From Phoenix dactylifera (lineage: Eukaryota > Streptophyta > Magnoliopsida > Arecales > Arecaceae), in assembly GCF_009389715.1 (NCBI RefSeq), contig NC_052399.1, forward strand, positions 16,185,646 to 16,249,645: DNA of 64,000 bases. Direction: 5' to 3'. A program made the translations under genes and the position numbers. Shown piece after piece: positions 40,701 to 48,600 of the stretch (positions are counted from its first letter, which is position 1; every line of letters begins with the position of its first letter). The notes under the pieces were generated by a model. That model saw only the letters and a program-made list of their open reading frames with translations. It had not been told where the DNA came from and made no database searches.

Positions 40701-42296
40701 AAGGGTGTACCGGTGCGAGCCGTACGCGGCAGTATCGGGCTTGTACCAGTGCGAACCAGTCTAATTCGCACTGGCACGCTTCCGTACCACTCGGTTTCGG
40801 CCCCTCTATGGGGCCGAGACCGTTTTTCACTATCGTACCGTACCGGTATGGGACCGGACCAATCCAGTATAGGCTGAACCTGACACTATTTTACAAATTC
40901 ATTGTCCTTCAACAATTTAATGGTTCATTGTTCTCGAGGATTTCAGCTCAGAAAGATCAAAACCATAATTCAAAGATTGCAAACAATGTGATATAGTTCA
41001 ATGTACATACTATCTGTTTGCTTTCCAGATTTTATTTCTTTTGTTTTTCTTTCTTTTTTCACAATCATTTTGTATTTTATCCTTTTTCTTTGTTCATCAG
41101 AAACTCTAAACTTTGAGGTGAAACTGCCCGAACTGCCTATATTAAAATTCACCATGCCAAACTGAAACCCTGGTTTTTGAACCTCGGCACGTGCTGTGAT
41201 GGTGGGTCACTTCCGTGATTAATATAACCCAACAAATGATGGCTAAGGAATAATTTTGAGAGTTCACACAAAGTACAAATAAGATGTATAATTCTTCAAT
41301 TACAGATTTAACATTTACCATTTATATTTATCTGTCTGATGTTTTTACTTCACTTGGACTTAAAGTAATCTGCGTCAAATATCAGTTGCTGTGTTAACTG
41401 TTTCTTCTCCCACCTCTATATCCTTGTAATGGGCAATTAAACAATTTAGAAGACTGAATCTCGGGTTCTCTCGTTGACCATTAAAGGTCATTGAAGTGTA
41501 TCACCTTGTACAACTAAAAAAAAATGGAGACCCAAATTTTAAAGCTAATAAGGGTAATGTCATTTGAAAATGACCAGATGGCCTCCTAGACTTACAATTC
41601 AAAATATATTTATTGATATAGTAGACAGAGAACTTGTATCTTGAGTTTTGCAGTGCCTTGTGCAGTGTCACAACATTGTAGCAAGATGTTGTTAAGATTT
41701 TGTACAAGATCCATTGCAAGATTTTCCTGTATGAAGATCGTCATTTTCTGTTGCAATTTATCAAATATTATTAATACTTTGTGCCAATGCTTGAGAATTT
41801 CTGTATATTGGGTTTTTATGCGTTTAAAATCTAGTTCTCCAATATTGTTGCCTGATATTGTTTTTGTAAAAGCTGCTGACTACAATTTTGATGGGATGAT
41901 CCATATTAGAATGCTCTCAGTTTTTTCCCTATTAAGAGATAATCAATGTTAATGAATTGTTCGTATGATTTGAATGGGTTAACAAAAGTATTACATTATC
42001 AGATTGTGGCAGTAGAGATATTTGTGGCTTTATTAATTTATTTTGCTTTCTATAGTGAACCAGAGATAGTATTTCCTGTAATTACTTTCGAAAATCAAAT
42101 GGAACTCTCGAGGAACATGATTGATGTCCTCAAGCAGATGGAGGAGAAACGGTGTCTTTTAAAAGTAATTGATGAAGAAATGTCAAAGGTAGCAGAAGCC
42201 CGTGTAAATGACTTGGCCAGGTTCAGAAAGAAAAGTAAACAGTTACGTGCAGTTTTGGCAAGGAAAAATTCCTTGGAAAATAGCTTCCCCAGTTAA
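1287..42296 (+). CDS. GMI1: GMI1-like SMC-hinge/GHKL ATPase protein (5' partial, 33 exons)
   Basis: Exons: 1287-1370, 2474-2546, 3206-3261, 3359-3464, 3552-3620, 8321-8407, 10937-10987, 12732-12867, 12964-13025, 13096-13224, 14085-14175, 14299-14333, 19962-20037, 20129-20311, 20473-20628, 20847-20868, 20965-21079, 21169-21285, 21420-21743, 21829-21959, 24059-24236, 24339-24447, 24598-24695, 26240-26338, 26721-26787, 27995-28080, 28189-28455, 28529-28714, 29810-29924, 34579-34795, 34916-35107, 35615-35935, 42056-42296 (stop TAA). All junctions are GT-AG and one frame runs through all 33 exons, giving 1425 residues. The order is GHKL ATPase motifs, a long beta-rich SMCHD1-like middle, coiled coil, SMC hinge, coiled coil. 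In Arabidopsis GMI1 is a nuclear protein induced by DNA damage and needed for somatic homologous recombination; that role is taken from the family. The length fits GMI1 (about 1600 residues) minus its N terminus. Exon edges come from splice consensus plus protein similarity and need transcript support. Confidence 0.9.
1531..1662 (+). other. Orphan acidic 43-codon open stretch inside an ATPase intron
   Basis: After a pyrimidine-rich acceptor (TTCCCTGTAG) an open frame of 43 codons rich in D, E, S and N runs to TAA. It contains VSDAKVVEPERSD and ends FNVNLNEERES. It lies between two exons whose phases join correctly without it, and including it would stop translation. It could be a cryptic terminal exon giving a truncated isoform, a fragment of another gene, or chance. 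No family recognised. Confidence 0.3.
5785..5993. mobile_element. Short MITE-like element with inverted ends, ACCGGT-related
   Basis: The left end holds TTTCAAATACCGG and the right end, read on the minus strand, holds ATTTCAAATACCGC, giving an inverted match of about 12-15 bp. The interior has GTACC and CCGG words and a direct repeat of GACTGCATCCTGTAT. I found no clear target duplication. It lies in the intron 3621-8320. Confidence 0.5.
6717..6962. mobile_element. Non-autonomous hAT-like element, CAAGG/GTACC family (degenerate)
   Basis: The left end begins CAAGGTATGTCGTACCG and the right end read in reverse begins CAAGGTCTGCATTC. The interior repeats GTACCG/CGGTAC words such as TACGAGGCGTAC. 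Flanks GATTGTAA and GATTATAG agree at 6 of 8 positions only if one terminal base is shared, so the target duplication is weak. It is an older copy of the family seen intact at 15101-15444. Confidence 0.5.
7480..7960. repeat. Repeat with internal inverted GATGATGTGGCA arms
   Basis: The outer parts carry the same direct phrase (ATGCTTTTGGT, at about 7485 and 7890) followed by AGGTCC-containing sequence. The centre has arms in opposite orientation: GATGATGTGGCACATCC near 7749 and GTGCCACGTCATCACCC near 7800, each arm holding several 17-24 bp variants of the unit. This resembles plant foldback or Mutator-like non-autonomous DNA. No transposase and no target duplication were identified. Confidence 0.45.
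9836..9936. repeat. Compound (GT)n minisatellite
   Basis: A (GT)n tract of about 29 bp is followed by a 25-26 bp unit beginning CTATCTGCCTGTTGCCCC. Both the tract and the unit then occur a second time. The whole repeat lies in the intron 8408-10936. Confidence 0.85.
11925..12194. mobile_element. Non-autonomous hAT-like MITE with ACCGGT array
   Basis: The left end is CATGGTATGCTGAATCGG and the right end read in reverse is CAAGGTATGTTGAACCGG. Flanks TTGTTAAG and CTCTTAAG agree at 6 of 8 bases, fitting an aged 8-bp target duplication. The interior is packed with ACCGGT, CCGGTACC and GGTACGG words in both orientations around a GC-rich centre (CGCGCGC). More of the same words at 11828-11905 suggest a second broken copy directly upstream. 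It lies in the intron 10988-12731. Confidence 0.7.
15101..15444. mobile_element. Intact 344-bp hAT-type MITE with perfect 8-bp TSD
   Basis: GTTAGGAG occurs immediately before (15093-15100) and after (15445-15452) the element. The left end starts CAAGGAATGCCGTACCGG and the right end read in reverse starts CAAGGTCCGCCGTACCGG, an inverted pair of about 22 bp. Inside, ACCGGTACC, GGCCGGTAC and TCCGGACC words are repeated over nearly the whole length. They are interrupted by two poly-T/poly-G runs around a short GCCTCGCTGTG stem. It has no coding capacity; open frames crossing it are composition artefacts. The exact target duplication indicates a recent insertion. Confidence 0.9.
15453..17880 (-). 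mobile_element. hAT transposon relic A (internally deleted)
   Basis: On the minus strand this carries a BED-type N-terminal piece and the hAT C-terminal dimerisation piece with the middle missing. Its right-hand AT-rich part (about 17600-17740) matches that of relic B (about 40330-40440), for example around CATAGATCTACAACATATAA, so the two are one family. The ends are not resolved; the MITE 15101-15444 sits at or inside its left end. Confidence 0.75.
16307..16976 (-). pseudogene. Deleted hAT transposase (BED end fused to dimerisation end)
   Basis: The 5' part (16976-16623) reads IIRLKQHLAGGYPAVSICRK and KRKS-type linker sequence, as in the BED zinc-finger end of plant hAT transposases. After stops, the reading SLDDQ near 16570 passes directly into ILSQIVSLSGCERNWSIFAL near 16530 and on to RLNKLMYVYYNLRL, the C-terminal dimerisation region. 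The DUF659 and catalytic core, present in relic B at 37.8-39.5 kb, are absent, so this is an internal deletion derivative with stop codons and cannot make transposase. Confidence 0.8.
17896..18148. mobile_element. Degenerate ACCGGT-family MITE
   Basis: Flanks CAATTGCA (17888-17895) and GAATTGCA (18149-18156) agree at 7 of 8 bases. The interior is a run of diverged GTACCGGCCGGTTC, ACTGGCCAGTTCGG and CGGTTCGGGACCGG words. The ends pair only weakly. It lies just outside hAT relic A. Confidence 0.6.
21916..22585 (+). repeat. Tandem duplication of an exon 3' end plus intron
   Basis: Copy 1 (about 21916-22250) contains the last 44 bp of exon 21829-21959 and its donor. Copy 2 (about 22258-22585) repeats it at roughly 90 percent identity, including GTTTCCAAGAGTATCAGATG and AGCTTTTAAACTTCAAAGTT. 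The second copy has lost the splice donor (CATTCGGTAAAG became GTTCATTTAAG), leaving a dead exon fragment. Confidence 0.85.
22586..24058. other. Intron remainder without recognised content
   Basis: This is the rest of the intron 21960-24058 of the GMI1-like gene. Minus-strand open frames at 23186-23458 and 23498-23692 have no recognisable domain. Nothing else is supported. Confidence 0.5.
24954..25265. mobile_element. ACCGGT-family MITE with clear terminal inverted repeats
   Basis: The left end CAAGGTATGCTGAACC and the right end read in reverse, CAACGCATGCTGAACC, differ at 2 of 16 bases. ACCGGTT, GGACCGG and AACCGGCC words fill both flanks of a GC-rich core with CGCGCGCGC near 25032. The 8-bp flanks do not match, so the insertion is old or the end is misplaced by a few bases. 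It lies in the intron 24696-26239. Confidence 0.75.
25674..25744. repeat. (TA)n microsatellite, about 35 units
   Basis: An uninterrupted alternating AT tract of about 70 bp lies in the intron 24696-26239 of the GMI1-like gene. Tracts like this are highly length-polymorphic and prone to assembly error. Confidence 0.97.
32776..33385. mobile_element. Composite ACCGGT-family element with a GC-rich interior
   Basis: The left flank (32800-32905) and right flank (33313-33380) carry the family words (CATACCGGTACCGG, AACGGTACCGGTCG, GAACCGGTTCG). About 400 bp of unrelated sequence lies between: first GA-rich (GAAGAAGAGAGGAGAG type), then strongly CpG-rich with GCGCGC words. No target duplication was found, so the outer limits are approximate. 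The interior open frames on both strands are low-complexity and I do not treat them as genes. Confidence 0.6.
33937..34131. mobile_element. Short diverged GTACCG-family MITE
   Basis: Flanks CATGTTAT (33929-33936) and CTTGTTAT (34132-34139) agree at 7 of 8 bases. The right end read in reverse starts CAAGGTTCACTATACC, as in other family members; the left end (GGTTATCACGGTTTACC) is only partly complementary. The interior has TATACCGGTATCATACCG and GGTACGGTATGGTATG. Confidence 0.55.
34192..34369. mobile_element. 178-bp GTACCG-family MITE with perfect 8-bp TSD
   Basis: GGTACAAG lies directly before (34184-34191) and after (34370-34377). The left end is CATGGTATGTTGTACCG. The right end read in reverse is TAAGATTCGCCACCTCGG, continuing into TACCGG. 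Repeated TACCGTACC, GGTACCGG and GGTACGGG words fill the element. It sits about 200 bp before the hinge exon 34579-34795. Confidence 0.85.
35362..35567. repeat. Tandem duplication of about 107 bp in a hinge intron
   Basis: Copy 1 (about 35362-35462) and copy 2 (about 35469-35567) share ATTTTACAA, CATTCATTGTTTT, CATATCT and CTTTAGAAGCTC in order, at roughly 80 percent identity. The pair ends about 45 bp before the acceptor of exon 35615-35935. Confidence 0.75.
36961..40880 (-). mobile_element. hAT transposon relic B, about 3.9 kb, ACCGGT-array ends
   Basis: Arrays of CCGGTA-type words at 36971-37055 and 40700-40870 flank a decayed transposase read on the minus strand, inside the last intron (35936-42055) of the GMI1-like gene. 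These arrays match the ends of the short MITEs in this window, which makes this element the likely parent type. Exact ends and target duplication were not found. Confidence 0.75.
37780..39990 (-). pseudogene. Decayed hAT transposase (BED - DUF659 - dimerisation)
   Basis: Read on the minus strand: the N-terminal linker (39938-39570; PPFYHSRESEE, AAIQTSLDDQW), the DUF659 region (39485-39108; KWPTYRVTVMCDGCTGLTKR then SIINFVTYY), a central part (38612-38214; DGCTWTSLLRHGRPYASYYL and NPRFQYNG) and the C-terminal dimerisation part (37900-37780; ISSSGCEHN, a stop, STFALIHSKQRNRL, LVYVHYNLRLR). Stops and frameshifts separate these blocks. One amber codon (37864-37866) replaces the conserved Trp after CEHN. 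The block order is complete, unlike relic A, but the gene is not functional. Confidence 0.85.
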
Positions 42297-43220
42297 TGTC
42301 AAGAATTTTTCATGTATAGAGCCCTTTATTTTTCTCCTCAAAAATGTAACGGGTCTCTTTTTTGGCTATATATTTGGTTTTTGTTAAATAAGCATGTTAT
42401 GGCTGGTCTTTTGTGGGAGTGGCGTCCCAAATGTGGGATTTTCTGGCAGGTGTTAACCATTTTGTGGTTTGGAGTGGGAGAGAATAGTCTACATGAATGT
42501 AAGAACTAGAATAGCTTGTAAATAATTTATCTAGTATTGCTATTTTTGCATACAAGGATCATCTGGGCCATCCAGTTTGGACAATAGAGTTAATGAGATT
42601 ATCATGGTTTTAAAGCCTCATTTTTCATTTGATGCCACTTCAATCCAGGCTTCTCTTGGGCAGTGCTTTTATCTAGTTAATGGCTTGGGCAGGGCTTTTA
42701 TCTAACTAATGGATATGGTGAAGGGAATGTCCAAAAATTGATGACTTAGTTCCTACGCCACTCTGCTACTGTTACCAAATGGAAATAGTTCGTTCACCAA
42801 CTGTTGTGACATCTGCATTGAATCCAGTCATTCTCCGGAAAAAAAAAAGAATTGCATTTGAGAAAGTGATACAGTGATAACTCATTGATGACAGATCAGT
42901 GCACTTTACATTATTGGACATACAATGCATGTGATGGAAGCATGACTAGATGTCATATATGAGATACGCACCTTGAGATATATATGATGGTTGTGCCCAC
43001 GGCATCATATAGAATACCTGATCAGCATGATACATAATTAAACAGGTATTTCTCCTCGATTTTGTCTATAATAGGAAAAAGAAAAAGAGAAAAGGGAAGC
43101 TTGAACATTTTTATTTTCAGAATTACTTGTACAAGTTTTATTTATGTATCATCGTTGGCATTTAAAAGCTATATTTTCAGGACCGTATGTTCTCAAATGA
43201 AATTTTGTGGATACTATGAC

Positions 43221-44098
43221 TAAGGCTATAAATTGGTCAGGTTGACCCGACCCGACCCGCTTAGATCCAATCGAACCCATTTTAAAAGACTTGTGGGGCC
43301 GGATAGGATTCTAAAATAAAAACTCGTAGGGTTTTAAAATTAGACATGTTCTATTTTTATGGTTGGGTCTAGGTTTTCTGAATTCTGACTTGATTTGCTT
43401 CGACCCGATCCGTTTGAAATTTGGGCAATTTTGGGTTTCCAACCTTATGGCCCGACCCGTGTCGTTTGAAATTTTGAAAATTTGGTGGTGGTTGCTAGTT
43501 TGCAAGATAGACATTAGAACTCACTCAAAAAGCAGCATGTTACTTCGATATCCTGAGTGCACTGAACATGGCAGGTGCTAGTGTTGTTAAACTTATTACA
43601 CAGTAACAAGGTCCACATCATATGCTCATATATGCGTGCATATTCAGTTTTCCTCTACATTTTAAGTTTGGGAAGCTGATAATGTCTTATATGCATGTGT
43701 TGAAGTGCATCTAAATTTAAGCTTGCAATGACATACAAATTCTTCTTTTTTGAAAAAAAGAAAAGGCAAAGGTGTTCGGTCCTTTTTGTTTTCTCCGTCA
43801 GAACTCAAAGAAACCAACAAGGAGCACCAAAATATAGATAAATTCTACCCTAGCACCCAACTCATGTTATACTTCTACAATGTAGTTTTATACATGGATC
43901 CGATCTGAACCCGTCTCGAATCCAAATTTTTTGGGTTAGGATCAGGTTATACATGGATTCGATCCGACCCGAATGACTTGTTGGGTCAAAAATTATAGCC
44001 ATGGATTTGACCTGATCCGACATTAGGTCCTGAACAAGAAACCGAGTTGGGTTAGGATCAGTCATGATCCGGTCCGATTAGACCTATTTACATGCCTA
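43221..44098. mobile_element. 878-bp hAT-like MITE with GACCCG subterminal repeats
   Basis: ACTATGAC flanks the element exactly on both sides (43213-43220 and 44099-44106). The left end is TAAGGCTATAAATTGGTC and the right end read in reverse is TAGGCATGTAAATAGGTC. Both ends are followed by repeated GACCCG/GATCCGA words (43240-43470 and 43895-44085). This is the known plant pattern of a TAG-G-TGTAAAT-GGTC terminus. There is no coding sequence. Confidence 0.85.
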
Positions 44099-45429
44099 AC
44101 TATGACAAAGAAAAAAAAGACCCTTCAATGGGTACATGGAGAGATATATCAATGACGTAAGGTCTCTTAAAAAAAAAAGAATATGCAAGAGAGAATTGCT
44201 AGGTGAGTAGGCGTATACAAGTGTATAGGCATGTAATAACTAGGAGCGTTGTGTTATGCCTTATATTAATGGCTTTTAAAAGTCAATTACTTCGTTGACA
44301 AGGTGGAAGCAGTGAAGTGAAACTAACTGCCATGCATTGATCACGAGAAATAGATTTAGGCATGTTATTATCTACTTTTAAAAACACAATGGTAACTAGT
44401 AGCGTCTTGGTTAAGAGTTAGAGTGAGATTTATACATAACACGGATAGCATTATCACAATATTGCCTTTAATATGTTACACTAGTTTTGAAATGAAGTGA
44501 CTTCAATAGATGGCACATCTCTCATATATTATTGAATATCATCTATTGATTAAAATTTATATTTCTGCGCACATCTCATTAATCAAGTTGCAGAACTTTT
44601 AGAAGGGTAATAGTGTCTAATCATTTTTATATTTTTCGTACATAATTTATTACCGGAATTAGAGCCTATTCCTAATGCATGTATTGATGAGAATGAAGCC
44701 AACTAAATGAATCTTGTCCTGCTGGCAAAAGACATAACATTATTGATCTTCTTATTCATAGTCCAATCTTATTTCATCTTTTAGTTATTATGGAGCACTT
44801 GCTTGCCTTTACCGCAGAGGATACTTGAGAGCACAAGGCTCTTAGTGCAATATAGATCAGAGAAATAGCACTATCAAATCGTACCATCTTTGTCGTAAAC
44901 AATGTCATGACCGTAGAATCAAACCTCTTCTTAATGCATGCATCAAGGAGAGGCATGCAACTTCAAAAAAACTTTATCCCATTGGCTAGGTACTTGATAG
45001 TATCGGTCTCTTTTTTAATACTCTACGCCAGCCGCACTTCATTCTATTACAACACTAGATTTGTTCATAAACACAATAATCCATACAAAATTGCATGAAC
45101 ATATGGCATTATTTAATAAAAAAATAATAAAACAATAATACAATCCATGTCTTTATTGATATTTTATTCCCTTCTTTTTTTAGGGATTTAGTTTTCAACA
45201 ACCTGCGAATCCAGTTGGCATGCAGCCCCAGATTATAGCTAACTATATTGCCATACCAATCAGTTATTGATAGAAGTCGGGGGAGTGGAGCATTGGCGTT
45301 GCAAAATGTTTAGGATCTACAAATGATATTATGATTTTTTTTGTTTCAAAAAAATCCCAATTATCCATTTGAATTAATTTTCTGAACTTAGAAAAGTTGA
45401 ATATAATTCAAATTTCACGCCTTCAGCTC

Positions 45430-45643
45430 GTGGCGCCGCTACACCCCAATGGTCGCGCGGAGTGAGGAGTGCTCGCTTTAATAAGGTCCTCACGTGACCC
45501 CCACTTGGCCTGCAGAGAAATTAGAGTCGGGGGAGGGAGGGAGGGGGGGAGAGAGAGAGAGAGCGCCCCGGAGGGGGGAATTTAAACCCCGCTCCCGAAG
45601 CTAAAGCCGACGTTCGAGCCCTCCTCGGGACATCGGCCGGCGG
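45430..45643 (+). promoter_or_regulatory. Probable promoter and 5' UTR of the DMS3-like gene
   Basis: Composition changes abruptly from AT-rich to GC-rich. A CACGTG G-box core is at 45491-45496, a GA-repeat tract at about 45549-45563 and TTTAAA at 45581-45586, followed by a CpG-rich leader up to the proposed ATG. The GA tract and CpG density are common in plant 5' UTRs. The transcription start is not determined. Confidence 0.5.
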
Positions 45644-48600
45644 ATGCGCCCGAAGATTCTCTCGTATGAGGTTCGTTTTCCGACTCCTACAACTCCTTTG
45701 CCCCCAATAATCCCTAATTTTCTTTTTCTTCTTCCTTTTTCTTTTCTTTTCTTTTTCTGTTCTATTTTTACAAGAGTCATGATATCATTGTTCAAGATTT
45801 CTAGATTACAATGTCATAATCATAATCATTTTTTTTCCAAAATCGTGTTTTGGAGTCGAGTTTTTTTTTCCTCTTTTTTTTTTTATTTTTTTATGGTCGT
45901 TGATCGAGAAAAAGGAGGTAGAATTTGTAGACCGTCAGGTCCAGTTTTTAAATTGCTTTATCCATCCACCAAGAAATCGAGCGATCATGAGTTTTGTTCT
46001 CGAGACCACGAGTCCAACTGCAAGATAGGAGATTTTTGGGCATCGACATGGACTGGTTTCGAGGTGATTACTTTGATTGGCTTTGCTTGGTGATGCGTAG
46101 AGAATTAACCTACGTCTGGATGGTCGCGACGCTCCACGATGATCGAGGTAAGGTGGAATTGTGGAAGAGAACGGGTTTTGAAATCACTAAACTACAAGCT
46201 ACAAACTGACAAAACTTATCTCGATCACAAGAGGAGCCATGACATTGCGGTAATGTTAGTCATGTAGCCTTTCTTCTTCAAATAAAATGTAGCTCAGAAT
46301 TTGAGCTCATTTTGAACATTTAAAATGACTGTAATCTTTATCACACTTGGCTGGCAGCTCATTCCTAACGGCTTGCCTTTCGGGAGGTCCGGGGTTCAAA
46401 TTGTGGGCATTGCTCAAACGAAAAAAAAGAAAAAAATCATACTTAATCTGGGAGCTATTTACAACTGACATTCCATTGGCAAGTTTAATACTTAATCTTC
46501 ATATTAAATCTTCTTCTTCTTACCTTCAAAGATCTTAAAAAACAAAATAGTTAGAAAAGAAATCCACCAAATCTTGAAAAATTTTACATTTCTCTTGAGT
46601 TTTTTGAAACCAAACGACCAAATGCTTCCAAGTTCCTCAAAATTTCTAACAGACGAACTTAATATTAATGAATTGCATCCTATAATTCTTATAAAAATGA
46701 GGTCAAAAACTTGCTCAGTTTGCTTTTTTATACACTATATGTGGACTTGATACATGAGCTTCAACCAGATCTCTGAAACCTGTCCCTTTTTGAGTTTCTT
46801 CAATACCCTAACCTTCCAGCCTTGCCCCAGTGATTTGTGGTCGGTTTTATGGATCCTCATTCACCAAGCACTGTCAAATTTGGGTCCACTGCATATTTTG
46901 ACATGCTTTAATTGGCTATCAAGCTAATGTCAACCCTTCGTTTTGTCATCCAGGCTTGGGACTGGCATTTTTAGTATTTTTTAATAAGTTCCGTCAAAAC
47001 CATAATTTCCATAAGAGCTCTTCAGTCTTTCCTATACAACCAAGAAAAGTCTCTACTGCTTTATATGTATATGATGTGTCAGGCATTCCTATATTTTGAT
47101 GAGAACTGCAACATGCTCTTGTTGGTGAAATTAGTTTGTTTTAGCATCGGTGTTAAGTTTGTGCACCATCATCTGTAAGAATTCTTGATTCACTTGTTAT
47201 TTTTATTTAAAGACCATCTTTTTTTTTATTGGTATTCTTTTGCAAATAGTGAAGTACGTTCCCTGCATTCTGCATATATTTCCAAAGCATTGATACAGGC
47301 CATTCTTTTCTAAATCAGTTGCTCAAAGCTGTTAACTCTAGTATGATGTTGATCAGTCATGCCATGTCACCACGTTCAGATAGCAGTAAGAGGTGCTAAT
47401 TCTTTTGTAAATCAATGCATATCAAAGGGTAAGGCAGAGAGAACTATCTCTCTGTGCCCTCCTCTCATTAAAAAAAGAATAAATAAAAAGGAAACTGCAC
47501 ACAAGCACATGTACACAGTAAAACTTTAATCACTGTCATGCCCTACTTTGCCTTTCTACCTTTTGCTATCATGGCCCCTCTGCCGCCCATCATTTCTGTG
47601 GCTCCCCATTTGTCGTGCCTTCTTGTCTGCTTCACTTGGCCGTGTTTCTTTCTCTCATATTTGCCATGTCGCTTTCCAGAGCCTTGTGCTAGGGCTTTGT
47701 CACACTTGTTGCTCCTTTCAGGTCCCTCCCTACCTTAAAATCCTACCAGGTAAGTAGACATAATTGCATCTAACCTCTCTACTTAGAGGACGGATGAGAT
47801 TAAATTCTATGCCAAATAAGTTGTAATATATATGTATTATAGCATTTCCTTGTTTCTAAGTGCTTTTTTTTCTATTATTTTTTTTTCTCCTGCATCCAAG
47901 TGTTTGAATGACAGAATATGTAGATTTAACCAAAAATAGAGTATGATGTGTTGTCAGCTACCAATTTAATAGCCAAAACCAATTCAGGAATATCTGTGCA
48001 TACTTTTTATAAACATTTTTAACCCATTGGCTGAGATCTTTGGCTAAATGTAGTGCAGCTTATGTTCTATGACAAGTCTCAATTAAGGGACCTGATACCT
48101 TCAGTATGTTGTTTCAAAACTGCTGATGTAACTTTGCCCGCCAATTGGTTTAAACCTATCTTAGTGGCCTGTGCTTTGACTTGTGAAGCCCATCTCAATG
48201 GTTCGAGACTGATATTCCTTCTCTAGCCATCAAAACTTTGCCCACCAGTTATCTGCAAAACTTGCATAATACAAAAACATATGCAGTGTATGTGTTCTAC
48301 TTGTAGCCAGGATCTTGCCATTTACATGATAACATGCTAAAATTTATATGCATTTTCTGCTTACTCTTGTCAGTCAGTTTTTTTTTTTTGTGTGTGTGTG
48401 TGTGCTGGAACGGGCATTTCATACATCACGGGTACGAATACACCCAAGAAAATCAGAAAGCAAAAGGTCCCAAAGTGCTCCGGACATCTCTCTCTCCAGG
48501 CCATAGGGTACCTCCTGAGTGGCTCGCTACATAAGCTGCCACCCAGTCGGCCGCTCCATTGGCCTCACGATATACATGCATAGCCTGGAATGTGACACCC

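Larger units (their letters stand above)
29810..42296 (+). other. Coiled coil and SMC-hinge module of the GMI1-like gene
   Basis: Five exons: 115 nt (29810-29924, charged heptad-like KLDDAMAELGLRIREHEGKI), 217 nt (34579-34795), 192 nt (34916-35107), 321 nt (35615-35935) and 241 nt (42056-42296). The hinge core includes FMEDVVGLASLLGTV, LAIVCKSYEAATALERY, GYAVNMINLD and [17 protein letters not shown], ending in GAISLDGGI. The last exon is a second coil that closes the antiparallel arm. SMC hinges dimerise and bind nucleic acid. The last intron, 6.1 kb, contains hAT relic B. Confidence 0.88.
42297..45643. other. Intergenic region between the GMI1-like and DMS3-like genes
   Basis: It includes the 3' UTR of the upstream gene, the MITE 43221-44098, AT-rich filler and the GC/GA-rich promoter zone of the DMS3-like gene. 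At 45184-45270 a short open stretch behind a poly-pyrimidine acceptor reads GFSFQQPANPVGMQPQ and could be a relict or alternative exon. No other gene was seen. Confidence 0.6.

Noticed and set aside
45644..46093. 149-codon open frame continuing past the first DMS3 exon
   Set aside because: After 27 nt it runs into poly-T-rich intron sequence ([13 protein letters not shown] type); a GT donor at 45671 and the phase fit favour splicing.
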